64,000 nucleotides of DNA from Diplonema papillatum (GCA_030068145.1 JAPJBO010000104.1:124001-188000), one strand, 5' to 3'. Counted from the first letter of the stretch, positions 1 through 9,780 are shown. Program-made: numbers and translations. The notes: generated by a model from the sequence alone, not told the origin.

Positions 1-264
1 CGACCCCCCATTTTCGTAGATGGTATCGTGACCACCGTTTTCTTCGATCACGTACCTATCATTCCAAGACCCTTCTGTTATTGTATCGTTGACCCTGCCG
101 CCGTGCATTTCATCATTGCCAGATCCACTGTACATCTCGTTGTTTCCGTCGTCTCCAAACAACACGTCGTCCCCATCGCCACCATACGCCTTCCGCAGGC
201 CCTCAGCGCAATTCGGGCTCCTTGTTTCCCGGGGCGCTCGATGGCAGGTCCGATTGCCGTACCT
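1..264 (-). CDS. RTX-type calcium-binding repeat protein, C-terminal or internal fragment
   Basis: This open frame on the minus strand has no ATG in view and runs off the left edge; it opens after a TGA at 265-267. From about position 186 down to 1 it reads glycine/aspartate nonapeptide repeats (YGGDGDDVLFG, SGSGNDEMHGG). These are followed by the pattern seen after RTX repeats in bacterial proteins (NDRYVIEENGGHDTIYENGG). In that family the repeats bind calcium in a parallel beta-roll and occur in secreted enzymes, adhesins and toxins, so the repeats alone do not tell which kind of protein this is. The upstream part (187-264) does not look like RTX, and a more protein-like frame lies there in another register (LECLEDEGTAIGPAIERP), which suggests a frameshift or an exon boundary. 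It could be an exon or a relic. Confidence 0.6.
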
Positions 265-678
265 TCATCTTCAAGGCATTCTAATTCTAAGGGGAAACGT
301 AGGTGCATTCACACCACGGGTGTTCGAGGGTGTCCTCCCCCGCATGTTGATGCAATGGCAAAGAGATGTTTAGTTTTGGTTTGTTCGTTTTGCTTTTCGT
401 TGTCGAGAATATTTATTACTTTCAGTGTCTTTTCATGCCTTTTGTGACAGTATTTTGGGTTTCTTTCTTTACCGAGAAAATGAGAAACAGAAACAAATGT
501 GTAGGTGAACTATTACGACCAAAAACCGTCCACAGCGAGAGTAGGAGAAAGTAGAAAGGGAAACTACAGTTTTCATTGACCGCACTTTCGTTGACCGCAC
601 TACCCTGAGCCCAAACCCTGGATGTGGTTTCAGGTGGTCCTACTTGAGCGGTTCAGTTTGCATGTGGCTAAAAAAAAT
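265..678. repeat. Intergenic; contains a dispersed repeat (copy 1 of 2)
   Basis: No gene is recognisable here. Positions 355-445 (…ttttgcttttcgttgtcga…) reappear with mismatches at 39213-39300 in the same orientation, so this is a short dispersed repeat. Confidence 0.5.
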
Positions 679-1130
679 TGAGAACATTTCCGGAGTTGGG
701 GCTTGCACTGATAAACGAAGCAACGGACGATCAGCATCAACTGACCAAAGGTGATGAAAATGATAAGGCAAAAGTTTCTTGTTCTTCGCGTGTACAGGGT
801 ATAAACCTCTCTGGGGGGAAAATGTTTCTTGGGTTTGAAGAGCGCGTGGTGCTTGCACCACTGAGGCCAGGTTATTTAACCGCGGATTTAGTGAAGGATT
901 GTTCAGGAAACGGTCGCGAGCGAAACCCGACCAGGTAACGACCATTTCACTGTCTCTGGGGGGGGGGGTTTCCTGTATTAGCACTTTTTCGTTGGCTTCG
1001 TTTTCTAGCGTTATTTGTGGATTAGAAGGTCGGTATTTAAAGTCTCCGGTTGACCGTAGTTTTCTCTTTCATGTGCAACCGTTGTTCCGGAAATGTTCCC
1101 GTCAGTACAGATGTACTATTAAAAAAAAAA
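679..1130. repeat. Modular dispersed repeat, copy 1
   Basis: 679-822 (starting agaacatttccggagttggg) is almost identical to 52959-53097. 972-1010 and 1068-1130 match 53107-53205. The central module 823-968 is missing from that copy but occurs alone at 19102-19235. A diverged start also appears at 38487-38530. The modules therefore move or are lost independently. No coding frame is convincing. Confidence 0.75.
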
Positions 1131-1460
1131 GTAAGCTGCTGAGAGAGGAAACGTTAGGCTGCAGCTGCGCACGGCATGCTGCACGGGAAGATGTTTGGAG
1201 GTGATCCGCGGGTCATTCGTATCAGCAGATCTTCTGGTTGCACAACGTGGTCACAACTTCTTATATGCCAAAAACTCTGAGCCCAAGTGAACCCTCGGGA
1301 TACGACAATTGGCTAAACAAGCTGGCATGGTGTACATTGGCGCCTTGGATCACCCCTGGGAATGAAATCACCACCGAGAGGCAATGATAGTGTGTGTTTT
1401 TTCTAGCGCTATTTGTGGATTAAAAAGGTCGGTATTTTAAAGTCTCCGGTTGACCGTAGA
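1008..1460. repeat. Local direct duplication of a ~55-bp segment
   Basis: The segment tctagcg-t/c-tatttgtggatta…gttgaccgtag occurs at 1008-1062 and again at 1404-1460 in the same orientation. Confidence 0.6.
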
Positions 1461-2160
1461 GGCTTGGGGGTTGAGAGGGTTGAGAAAAGTGCCGCTCGTT
1501 TCGGGTGATGTGTCGCTCCGTTGTGAGACTTGTGAAGTCTCCTAACGCGTTTAGGGGGTGTTTGGGTTTGGGTCGTTCTCCTACGGCGTGAAAAGCCAGG
1601 GAGTTTCGACGCTAATCTTCGACTCTTGACAATGTTCACCGGGTTGCATGCTCGTCAGGAAGATCCCGGCGCCTGGCTTTTCTTCTGGGTGACTTCGTGT
1701 TGCTCGGAGGCTGTGTGATACGAGGCGGGGGGAAAATCAAAAAATACTCCAGGGACTGTCTTGTGTTTGTTTCGACGGAGGCTAGAGGGGGGAGAAAACA
1801 ATACAAATACAAGGTGGGTCTTGTTTGTTGAACGCTTACGCCCGCCACTGAACCCAGATTCACCTGTGTTTAGTGTGGGCTACAGCAAAATTACCTCCTT
1901 TGAGATTTCACAACTGGCAGTCTCCTCAAGTATTTCCTTCAAAGCGGGTGCATAGGCAAAAAAAATAAGACGCGCCACTGGCCTACCACGGTTGAACCCG
2001 GAAAATGATGAGGGGAGGAAGTTGTTTTTCGTTTAACGCTTTGCCCTGGACCTGGATGTTGATTTCATGGTACAGGGCGCAAGGAAACACCGTGGATGCG
2101 TGCTATTTTCCTCCAACATTGCATGTTTGGTTTTATTTCCCTTCACTGGGATAGCTGCCG
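1130..2160. repeat. Blocks shared with 10375-10815
   Basis: 1130-1353 matches 10500-10815 in pieces (gggtcattcgtatcagca, ggttgcacaacgtggtcaca, gctggcatggtgtacattgg). 2040-2150 matches 10378-10490 (ctttgccctggacctgga…cctccaacattgcatgtttgg). The blocks flank CUB-repeat remnants in both places, so they probably travelled with them by segmental duplication. No gene is seen. Confidence 0.6.
1663..1960. repeat. Dispersed repeat R3, copy 1
   Basis: The sequence from gatcccggcgcctggctttt through tttcgacggaggctagaggg, aacgcttacgcccgccact and tttgagatttcacaactggc recurs at 24836-25033 (left part only) and at 62253-62415 (right part, inside an intron). All copies are in the same orientation. The 24836 copy directly adjoins the RNase H stop codon of the retroelement there, so R3 may be a terminal repeat of that element. 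Confidence 0.7.
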
Positions 2161-2189
2161 TGACGAACCCAGCTTCTTCGTATCACATG

Positions 2190-2211
2190 CGGAGAGAAAG
2201 AGAGAGAGAGA
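2190..2211. repeat. (GA)n microsatellite
   Basis: A short purine repeat (gagagaaagagagagagaga) resembling the (GA)n tails of the LINEs in this window. The sequence next to it is not LINE sequence. Confidence 0.5.
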
Positions 2212-2349
2212 GTGGAGAGAAACGACAACGAGGGTTTGGAGGAGGACGCGGCGTGCGTTGGGGCCCGTGAGGAAGCACCGGCCACCTTGCTAGATAAAAC
2301 CTGCCTTGGAAGAGGCACCTTGCTAGATAAAACCTGGGTGGTGGGTAAG

Positions 2350-3335
2350 GAAGGAGGGTTGTCTCTGGTGCATGACATTGCTAGAATCAGAGGTGAAGTG
2401 CACCACCACTGGACCTTGCCTCTTCATCACTTGGTGCTTCGGTCGGCACAGAAGGAGATGCGTCCGTCGACGGGGCGCTAGTCGGTGGCGCGGTTGTCGA
2501 TGGGGCAATCGTCAGAGGTGCGTTTCTCGACACGCAATAAAGCGTGAGGCTCAACCAGTACTCCCTGTAATAAGCCACTCCAAAAGTGACGCGTGGGCCT
2601 GGTCCGCCTGGAAAGTCTAGAAATGCGGACACTCCGGTAATTCGATCTACTGGAACCCACGTGCCTAAGACGGTGCTGTACTTGTATACTGACACGAAAT
2701 TGTATCCCTGCATGAATCGACGCAGTAGCCCTCCAACGCTATGGTCGCAGCTGAATCGCCAGCACCTGTCCTCGCCGGAGCGCTGCCATCTGGCAGACCA
2801 GTCTAGTTTCCCGTCTAGCAGGTCCTCCGTCATCCCTGAACACTCACTTGGGTAGCCTCCAATGGAAGTGTCAACAGACGCGCACTGAAGCGTGAGGTTG
2901 AACCCGGAACGGACACCGCTAGAATCAGAGGTGAAGCGCACCACCACTGGACCTGGTGCTCTTGAAAAATATAGATCTGAGTACCTTCCGGAAATGATAT
3001 CCACTCTATGCCACGTACCGTTGTACTTGTATACTGACAAGAAGTGACGAGAATCATATGTGTCGATTCGATTCCACGACCCTACTACAGTGCGGTTGCA
3101 TTTGAATCGCCAACACCGGTCCTCGTTGCTCTTGTAGTACCCACCGTTGGCAGGGTACACTAGTTCCCCGTCCTCTGGGATTTCCTCCGTCATCCCTAAA
3201 CACTCTCTTGGGTAGTCTTCAAAGGAAGAGTCAACAGACGCGCACTGAAGCGTGAGGTTGAACCCGGAACGGACACCGCTAGAATCAGAGGTGAAGCGCA
3301 CCACCACTGGACCTGGTGCTCTTGAAAAATATCGA
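2350..3335 (-). pseudogene. CUB-like repeat gene, decayed 3' units left of the LINE insertion
   Basis: Reading right to left, the frame from 3325 to 2387 encodes domains like those of the large CUB-like gene at 12443-18979: PGPVVVRFTSDSS, RCWRFKCNRTVVGSWNRID and SVYKYNGTWHRVD, then two further domains and a short Thr/Pro/Ser-rich tail ending near 2387. A further scrap (GPVVVHFTSDSSNV) is visible at about 2360-2435. The open frame extends right into LINE sequence up to 3643, but that part is a chance reading. The domain at its right end is cut by the LINE insertion and continues at 9781. No start codon or signal peptide belongs to this piece, so it is a relic of the array. Confidence 0.7.
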
Positions 3336-3420
3336 GAGAGAGAGAGAGAGAGAGACGAGTTAGAGTGCAGGGACCATCTCTCCGAGGAGTATCCGGTCGC
3401 CCCACTACTATCCCGTACTA

Positions 3421-6400
3421 CTACGGCGGGCGCAAGTCGTTGCGCCGTGGGCGCGGAGCGAGCCGTGGCCCTGTCAAAGATGATTGTTGCACCGATGGTG
3501 GCGCAGCCGGGGGCGCTCTGACTGGCGGACGAGACCGCCTGGCAGGCGTGTGTTGGCACGTTGTTTCGCGGGCTCTCCTCCTTTTGGCAATAGCCCGCCC
3601 TATGGCGGCGGCTAGCATCTTGACAGAGAATCTCAACTCCCACTGAACATAGGGTACGTCGTGCGGATATTCAGGCACGGCATCGTTCCAGCTGTTACGG
3701 GCGCAAATTGTTTCCAGCTTGCCCAACATCCACTCGGTCTTCCGTCCAGCCGCAAAGCGTGGGCGGTGGGTACAACCCGGCATAGCCGGCGCACCAAAAC
3801 AGCGGAGGGAACAGACCCCCTGCCGCCACTTCCCAGGGAAGGAGGCGACTCCTGAGTCGGCGCAGCACAGGTCGTTGATAGCTCGCATAAGGTACCCAAT
3901 TTGCAGCCCCTTCTCGGCGAAGGTTCTCCCTGGGAGCTTCGAACGCGTAAATGCCTCAAAATCAAGCGCGAGTTCCACGCCTGTCGTCGGGAGAGGGTTG
4001 GAGCTGACCCATGATAGACTCCGCAGCCAGAAGACCAACGTCGCTGCGAAGCGGGTTCCGATGTTGGTCGTTAGCAACTTACGACTGTCCGTTGCTAAGT
4101 GTACGTCGTATTTCGTCGACGCACCTGAGGCGAGTTCCCAAGGGCGTGTTGCCGCAAGGCTCCGCTGCGCCTGCGCCATCTCGATTGAGATCGTACCGAT
4201 CAGCCTCTGGATCTTCTCCAGGAGGTCAGGAGGGGTCCCGTAGGGGGGTATCCCTCTAATGCACAAGCACTGGGGCATGTCCCGGACCATCGCCTCAGCA
4301 ATGCAAAACCGGGATCGCAGCTCGTTCCATCTACAACCTGGGCCCGGACATTGCCAGTAGTAATGCCACAGGGTCCCCGTCGCACCGCTGTCGCAGAACT
4401 CGCAGTCGCCGCTCCCCGAACCCCACTTCCTGCGGCACCATTCCCGTGAGTACACCGCTCCCCCAATACATCGACTGATCGCGGAACTCAATTTGTGGTC
4501 CGTCGCGCGGTTCAGCCAAAGCCGATTCATGGCACGTACGTCCACCCCTCCTTCGATTCCGTCAAATCCTTGTCTCTGTGTGGTCAAGTAACGCCACGCG
4601 CGCAGACGCAGGCCCTCACGAAAGAGGTGTGGGGCTTCTTTACCGAGTAGCGACACGGGAGTCCCGTCGAAAGACAGGGACTGGAAGCTGTGCTGCGTGG
4701 CCCGTAGGAATCTTATCTCCCGCAGAAGATTAGCCATAAGACCTACGGGACCCTTGATAGACGAGTCGGCTCCCACGCGAAGGAGAGCGTCCATCCTCAC
4801 CCGAAACCTCTCTTTCCCGTATTGTTTCACGAACGTGCGGAATAAGCTGAAACCTGAGGCGCATGCCGGATCACACAGGTGTGCTTTTGCAACCAGGGAG
4901 AGAACCGCAAGAGGGCTCTTCGCCCGGTTAGATCGAGGGATCACGCAAGCGGAGAGTGCCGTTCGGAGCGTTGAGCTGTTGACGAAGCCACCTGTTGTAT
5001 TCGTGCAGTAGGCCGCCCCGTAATACGCGGAGGCTGCGATCGTCTGCATTATGCGGAACTTCGTGCGATGCATGAGCGGCGCCGCCTCAAGTCTGGCCGC
5101 GGCCTCGACCGTGGCGTTGGCCCTGCGGTTGTCAACGGGTCCCTCTGTGCCCAGGGGGACACCCAAAACCTTCACTATTTTGCTCGATCGAATTATTTTG
5201 CGACCGATCACGAGGCGAGGAGGCTCTGGGGACGTCGAGAAGGAGACCGACTTGTCCTCGTTGAGGGCAAAGCCTGTCAGGCTGTCGAACACCTCTGTGG
5301 TTCGAATTCCCTCTTGGAGTAGCCTCGCAAGTTGCGACAGCAGGTACAGATCGTCGGCGAACGACTTCGGACTCACCCGAGCTCGGCTGACCAAGGCCTT
5401 CGAGAGAACAGAGAGGAGCGCGTTGATCAGGACCACTGATATCGGGCAGCCCTGGAGAATTCCGTTGGTGACAGTGAACATCTCGCCGACTCCCAAGGGG
5501 TACCGGAAGCGACGCCGCAGGTGCTTGTATATGTGGCGTAAGGGTGCCAGCACACGCTCGTGAAGCCCAAGCGCCTCCATCAAGTCGAGCACCAGGGCCT
5601 GAGGGACGCGGTCAAAGCACTTGGCAAAGTCGAGTGCGACCCCGCACAGGGGTGTACCGTTTGTCAGTGATTCCTCTATCGACAGGGCGATATCCATGAC
5701 CACGTCGTCGCAGGAGTGGCCGTGCCGGAAACCATGTTGCGACCCGTGAATCCATAGCTCTTGCCAGAGCATGACATCCTGTAGGCGCACGCTAGCCCAG
5801 AGTCGGTATACCACGCTCGAGACAGTAATCGGACGCAGCTTCAGTGGATCACTCCCTTCTCCTTTAGGAATTAAGGTGACCATTGCGTCCAGGACTCCGT
5901 CGGGCCAGAAGCCGGTTTCCTCTACCTCGTTGAGCACCGCGACAAAGCTTTCCAGGATTGCATTCGGCAGAACGGCGATTTCACGCATGCGCCAGCCGTC
6001 GACACCGCAAGACGTCTGTACGCTCTTCTTTTTCGCCACCTGACGAAGCCGCTCGGCCGTGATCGGATTTAGATTGCATGGGTGTTGCGTGATAAAGTCT
6101 TTGTACTCCTGGAAGAAAGGGGCAAACTCGGGTTCCCTCTTCTCGGCGTACATGCGGAGCACTGGATCCCAACTCCTCCTCACCAACGCGTCAACTTCTG
6201 CCAAGTTCGCAGTGAGCCGCCCATCGGCCCCAGTTACAAACGATAACCCCGATGGCGCGTCTTTCTTCACCCAAGCGAACGATTCCTTCCCCAGGGGGTC
6301 GCGAAGCTCCCGCTGACTCCTCGCGCTCTTCAGGTATCTCGAAGTTAGCGTGCTATGCGCCAGGTCACGACACAGTCCTGAGACGGTAAACGCGAGGCCT

Positions 6401-7800
6401 CTTCCGATTTTCGCTGACGGCGGCTCGGGTGGCAGAGCACACTTCCCATCCGTGCGCTGCAACACGAAACTTCGAAAGGAGCGTATTTTCGTCCACTGTC
6501 CCTCAAGCTGGAAGGGCAAAGGGCCAGGGGAGACGATTGTGCTTTCCCATTTGGCTCTGGCGGCTGCGTACTCCCGTATGCGCCCAAGGAGACACCTGGC
6601 TCTCTTCAAAGAAGCTGTATCGGCTCCCGCACCTTCAGGGGACGGCCTCGCCGATACTCGCTGAGAGTTCAATTCCCGACGTACGCCACGGCCACAGTAC
6701 CCGGTTAGGTTGCCTTCGATTCCGGATTTGAGGATGAGGTACTCTTCCGCAGCTCGCGAAGTCCGTTGCCAGAGGAAGTTCACCCGGGGGCTACCTTCGA
6801 GCCCGGGGGGGCAAGGGTCCCCGAGGCGGTACTTCTCAGAGACGTTCCGGAGGGCATTCGGGTCGTCCAGGCCGCTCAGCCCGGTGCTTGGAATTGCCCG
6901 GGGGTACCGGAGTACCGGGTTCAGTTGTTGGAATACTGCAAGATTAAAGGTGGCTCGGACCGCCTTGTGCGTAGGGAGGCCGGCTTCGAAAGTCTCCACG
7001 CGACCGAGAGCGGCAGAAGCGACTTCGTTGGTGAGAAGAAGGTCGATGCGTGACGGCTGACCGTGGTAACATGTAAACTCTGCAGGACTTCCCAGGGCTT
7101 CAGCTTGCAGCTCGGCAGAGTCCGACCAGCCGTTGCGCAAGGCGAAACGGAGCGCCGGGGAACCGAGGGGGGTCGTGTTGAAATCGCCGGCGGCGACAAG
7201 GGGCACAGCACCCAAGCGCTGGCGCAATCCCCACAGGGATCCCTCGATCAACCTTTCCCGCTCGGGTTTTTCGGAAATGCCACAGTGACCGTACAATGAC
7301 ACCACGTGTACGGCTCCTTTACCTACACCTGTCGCGACACGTACATGCAAGAAGCGGGCCGATTCGTAGGCACGTTGCTCGGCTGCGTCAAAAGGCTCGA
7401 CGATACATGCAGGCAAGCCTTTCTTGACGAAAATCGCGACTCCTGCACTACCTCCTGTAACCTGGGATGGGACGCTGTTGCCGCACTTCCGCCCAACACA
7501 GCAGCTGCCGAAGAAGGGTTGCCATACATCAAGGGCGCCGGCTTGTTTCAGGGCCATCCGGATACTTCTCTGCCCGGCACTCGTCAACTTCGTTTCTTGA
7601 ACACAGATGATGTCCGCCGCTATGCAGATGAGGAGGTACAGGTTCTTCATCAAGGACGTGACATTTATAGTCACAATTCGAATTGGTGGAGGGCCAGGGT
7701 TGGGTTCGATACCTTGAGTCACGAGAAGCGCGTACGCTACGAGGGCCAGATAGAACTCTCTCGTCGGCTGGGGGGACAAATCGTTGGCGTGGATCACCAT
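3421..7800 (-). CDS. LINE-A ORF2: 2A-like peptide, APE endonuclease, reverse transcriptase, zinc finger
   Basis: 1,459 residues. Residues 16-37 form a hydrophobic stretch ending in GIEPNPGP, a 2A-like ribosome-skipping motif with the usual Asp replaced by Gly. If active, it would separate Gly36 from Pro37. The APE endonuclease follows (VTINVTSL near residue 45, ICVQETKL, VAAGDFNTT, SRIDLLLTN). The reverse transcriptase has CGVALDFAKCFDRVP, ILQGCPISVVL and the catalytic SFADDLYLL. A C-terminal Cys/His finger reads CEFCDSGATGTLWHYYWQC. I see no RNase H domain. The protein would nick target DNA and prime cDNA synthesis there. The ATG lies inside the ORF1 stop region (atggtga), so translation probably depends on re-initiation after ORF1. 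The frame is undamaged. Confidence 0.93.
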   Translation of the reverse strand: MVIHANDLSPQPTREFYLALVAYALLVTQGIEPNPGPPPIRIVTINVTSLMKNLYLLICIAADIICVQETKLTSAGQRSIRMALKQAGALDVWQPFFGSCCVGRKCGNSVPSQVTGGSAGVAIFVKKGLPACIVEPFDAAEQRAYESARFLHVRVATGVGKGAVHVVSLYGHCGISEKPERERLIEGSLWGLRQRLGAVPLVAAGDFNTTPLGSPALRFALRNGWSDSAELQAEALGSPAEFTCYHGQPSRIDLLLTNEVASAALGRVETFEAGLPTHKAVRATFNLAVFQQLNPVLRYPRAIPSTGLSGLDDPNALRNVSEKYRLGDPCPPGLEGSPRVNFLWQRTSRAAEEYLILKSGIEGNLTGYCGRGVRRELNSQRVSARPSPEGAGADTASLKRARCLLGRIREYAAARAKWESTIVSPGPLPFQLEGQWTKIRSFRSFVLQRTDGKCALPPEPPSAKIGRGLAFTVSGLCRDLAHSTLTSRYLKSARSQRELRDPLGKESFAWVKKDAPSGLSFVTGADGRLTANLAEVDALVRRSWDPVLRMYAEKREPEFAPFFQEYKDFITQHPCNLNPITAERLRQVAKKKSVQTSCGVDGWRMREIAVLPNAILESFVAVLNEVEETGFWPDGVLDAMVTLIPKGEGSDPLKLRPITVSSVVYRLWASVRLQDVMLWQELWIHGSQHGFRHGHSCDDVVMDIALSIEESLTNGTPLCGVALDFAKCFDRVPQALVLDLMEALGLHERVLAPLRHIYKHLRRRFRYPLGVGEMFTVTNGILQGCPISVVLINALLSVLSKALVSRARVSPKSFADDLYLLSQLARLLQEGIRTTEVFDSLTGFALNEDKSVSFSTSPEPPRLVIGRKIIRSSKIVKVLGVPLGTEGPVDNRRANATVEAAARLEAAPLMHRTKFRIMQTIAASAYYGAAYCTNTTGGFVNSSTLRTALSACVIPRSNRAKSPLAVLSLVAKAHLCDPACASGFSLFRTFVKQYGKERFRVRMDALLRVGADSSIKGPVGLMANLLREIRFLRATQHSFQSLSFDGTPVSLLGKEAPHLFREGLRLRAWRYLTTQRQGFDGIEGGVDVRAMNRLWLNRATDHKLSSAISRCIGGAVYSREWCRRKWGSGSGDCEFCDSGATGTLWHYYWQCPGPGCRWNELRSRFCIAEAMVRDMPQCLCIRGIPPYGTPPDLLEKIQRLIGTISIEMAQAQRSLAATRPWELASGASTKYDVHLATDSRKLLTTNIGTRFAATLVFWLRSLSWVSSNPLPTTGVELALDFEAFTRSKLPGRTFAEKGLQIGYLMRAINDLCCADSGVASFPGKWRQGVCSLRCFGAPAMPGCTHRPRFAAGRKTEWMLGKLETICARNSWNDAVPEYPHDVPYVQWELRFSVKMLAAAIGRAIAKRRRARETTCQHTPARRSRPPVRAPPAAPPSVQQSSLTGPRLAPRPRRNDLRPP
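7690..7713 (-). other. 2A-like ribosome-skipping motif in LINE-A ORF2
   Basis: Encodes GIEPNPGP, preceded by the hydrophobic FYLALVAYALLVTQ. The NPGP core and the I-E pair match the 2A consensus; the first consensus Asp is Gly. N-terminal 2A-like motifs are known in L1Tc of Trypanosoma cruzi and in some animal LINEs. Activity here is an inference. Confidence 0.7.
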
Positions 7801-9596
7801 TGTGACTCCGGGGGGGGGACGTCGGCGGTCGCCTGCGCGGGCGAGGGAGATGAAGTTGGCGGCGTGGCCCGCGACTTAGTCCAGCATGCGTGACAGATTG
7901 CAGCCTGGCAGGGGCCGTGCGCGCAAAGCCGCTTGGCTTGTCCGACCTGCATGCCTTTGGCGCAGACCACGCAGAGGAAAGCTTCGGCGTTCGAGTGTGC
8001 TTCCTGCCAGCTGGTGTGCCGGCAGTCGGTGACCATGTTGTCCTTGCCGTCCACCCGTGCTAGCTTTTCCTGGGACTCAGTTGTCTCATCCTCTGTGCGT
8101 CCCCTCTTTTGGCCCGGAGACGGCTCGGGCCGTTCGTTGAGGCTAGCGAAGAACTCGGGTGGGAGTTTGACCTTCTCCCGCTGACACTGCGTGGAGAATC
8201 CCTTCCGTTGCCTCGCGTCAGTGGAGCGGTCGTATTTCCTTATCGAAATAGACGCGCGATCGAGCCGGAAGAACACGGGTGCAGGTGGGCCCGTGTCGGC
8301 GATGACGATGCACACGGTCTTACCTTGTCGCTTGAAGGCCCCGGCTTGTTCGACCTTCCAGCCGGCAGCAGCGCAGGCGGCAAGGAGGTCGGTCGCGTGT
8401 TCCGAAGCGCACGCGGTGGTGACCACGTATTTGTCGCCACGCAGTTGGCGCTTCGACAGCTTTTTTCCGACCGCGGATTCGGTGGCGGCAACGTGTTCCG
8501 GGGTCGTCCGAATGCCGAAGACACCCGTCTTTGTGCCCGCGATTACCCCGAACGTATTCGGAGTCAGTGCCGCCAGCCGTCGCGCCTCTTCAAGGGTGCA
8601 GTCACTCACCCACACCGCCGGCATGGTGTCCGTCCCGTTGACGAAGGACAAGGCCTTCCAGAATGTTCCGGCTTTGCCGGAGCTCCGCAGCAGCTTCTGC
8701 ACGTCAACGATCGGGACGCGCACGCTCACCTCACACACCCCCTGCCGGCGGTGCACCTTTGTGAACACTGCGCTCCAATCCATGCGCAGTCCTTCCGCTT
8801 CTGCGGCCTTCTTCGCCATAATCCGCACAGATTGTGCGGCCTTCATCGCGGTATCCCAGGTGGCCGCGTGGACGTAGGCGGCGCGCACCTGGAACAGGCA
8901 AACCTGTGTCGTCGGCTGGAGGGTGTTGACTGCTTTGCAATGCACCGTGGGCAGGGCCAGGTTTTGGAACCGCGACCATACGTCCTGATGACCGCCGTCA
9001 GACAAGGTGACGAGGTGCCTCACCGAACCGTCCCACGGAACGCTGCAGACGACGGCAACCTTCGCTTCGGGGTAAACCGCGACGGTGTCGAGGGCCGCAC
9101 CCCATGCGGATTCCGCATCTTCGACACTTGCAGCCACGAGTAGGCCGCCCTTTCCGCTCCTCAACTCGTCGGTAGACCCGACCTTCGCCACTTGCCAGTC
9201 ATGGAAGACCATACTGGCCTTCGGACGGGTGCGGCGCGTCCTCTCCGACCACGTGCTAGGCACCTGCGGTTGCTTCGTCGATGTAGAGCGGCGCATCCTT
9301 TCCGCCCATGAATCTTCGGTGGAGGGGTCCGGTCGCTTCTCGGATACCGGTCGCTTATCGGACACCGAACGCTTCTCGGATACCGGAGGTCGAGCCTCTT
9401 GTGCCCCGGAGCCATGCGTCGAAGGGGGCGCGGGTTTCTGGGCGCCAAGCGGTGCGGGCGACGATCCGGCCATCCCTGTCTCGACCAAGGACAGGATGAC
9501 GTCTAAGATAGACAGCAGTTGCTGCCTCGTCTTTTTGTCATGGCACTTCCCAGCCAAGGCGGATGCCCTGGCGATCAGTGCGTCGACGTCATCCAT
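7794..9596 (-). CDS. LINE-A ORF1: putative RNA-binding/chaperone protein with Cys/His zinc-binding tail
   Basis: 600 residues. The N-terminus (residues 1-45) is a short helical segment, followed by a low-complexity Ser/Pro/Arg region with SEKRSVSDKRPVSEKRP repeats (about 70-130). A central region of no recognised fold follows. The C-terminus carries a cysteine/histidine cluster (CVVCAKGM…LCAHGPC…ICHACW, about 545-580) that looks like a RING/PHD-type or zinc-knuckle site. In LINEs this position encodes the RNA-binding ORF1p of the ribonucleoprotein; the role here is inferred from position. The stop codon TGA overlaps the ORF2 ATG by four bases. The start at 9596 is the first ATG after a 5' UTR with stops. 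Confidence 0.85.
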   Translation of the reverse strand: MDDVDALIARASALAGKCHDKKTRQQLLSILDVILSLVETGMAGSSPAPLGAQKPAPPSTHGSGAQEARPPVSEKRSVSDKRPVSEKRPDPSTEDSWAERMRRSTSTKQPQVPSTWSERTRRTRPKASMVFHDWQVAKVGSTDELRSGKGGLLVAASVEDAESAWGAALDTVAVYPEAKVAVVCSVPWDGSVRHLVTLSDGGHQDVWSRFQNLALPTVHCKAVNTLQPTTQVCLFQVRAAYVHAATWDTAMKAAQSVRIMAKKAAEAEGLRMDWSAVFTKVHRRQGVCEVSVRVPIVDVQKLLRSSGKAGTFWKALSFVNGTDTMPAVWVSDCTLEEARRLAALTPNTFGVIAGTKTGVFGIRTTPEHVAATESAVGKKLSKRQLRGDKYVVTTACASEHATDLLAACAAAGWKVEQAGAFKRQGKTVCIVIADTGPPAPVFFRLDRASISIRKYDRSTDARQRKGFSTQCQREKVKLPPEFFASLNERPEPSPGQKRGRTEDETTESQEKLARVDGKDNMVTDCRHTSWQEAHSNAEAFLCVVCAKGMQVGQAKRLCAHGPCQAAICHACWTKSRATPPTSSPSPAQATADVPPPESQW

Positions 9597-9780
9597 ACTC
9601 GAATGAGAGCGGGGATGGACCCCCCTTCACGCTTCTCTTAGCTGATACTTATACTCGTTCTCTCTTTTTCTGATCTGATATCCCACCACTTCTTTTTTCT
9701 TCACCCGAGGTGTTTCCGGGCAGAACCCGGAGCCGCTTTCCTTCAAGGGTAGCCACGGCAAGCCACCAATAAAGTACAGT

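Larger units (their letters stand above)
3336..9780 (-). mobile_element. Full-length APE-type non-LTR retrotransposon (LINE-A)
   Basis: This 6.4-kb element lies on the minus strand: a 5' UTR of about 180 bp (9597-9780), ORF1, an overlapping ORF2, a short 3' UTR, and a (TC)n tail read on the minus strand (3336-3354). It is flanked by the 7-bp direct repeat atatcga at 3329-3335 and 9781-9787. Removing the element together with one repeat gives cttgaaaa-atatcga-tgtaagaacgttcc, which aligns with the uninterrupted paralogous site in the CUB array (cttgaaagagatcgatgcgacaacgttcc). Both frames are open over their full length, so the insertion is young. It lies inside a decayed CUB unit. Confidence 0.92.

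Noticed and set aside
2387-3643. A 418-codon open frame read as one gene
   Set aside because: Its first third lies in LINE 3' sequence in a frame different from ORF2 and crosses the (GA)n tail; only the part below 3335 is CUB-like, and it is a broken unit.
8109-9143. Long plus-strand open frames opposite LINE ORF1 (also 23677-24594)
   Set aside because: Antisense shadows caused by GC-rich codons; they recur in both LINE copies only because the LINEs are nearly identical.
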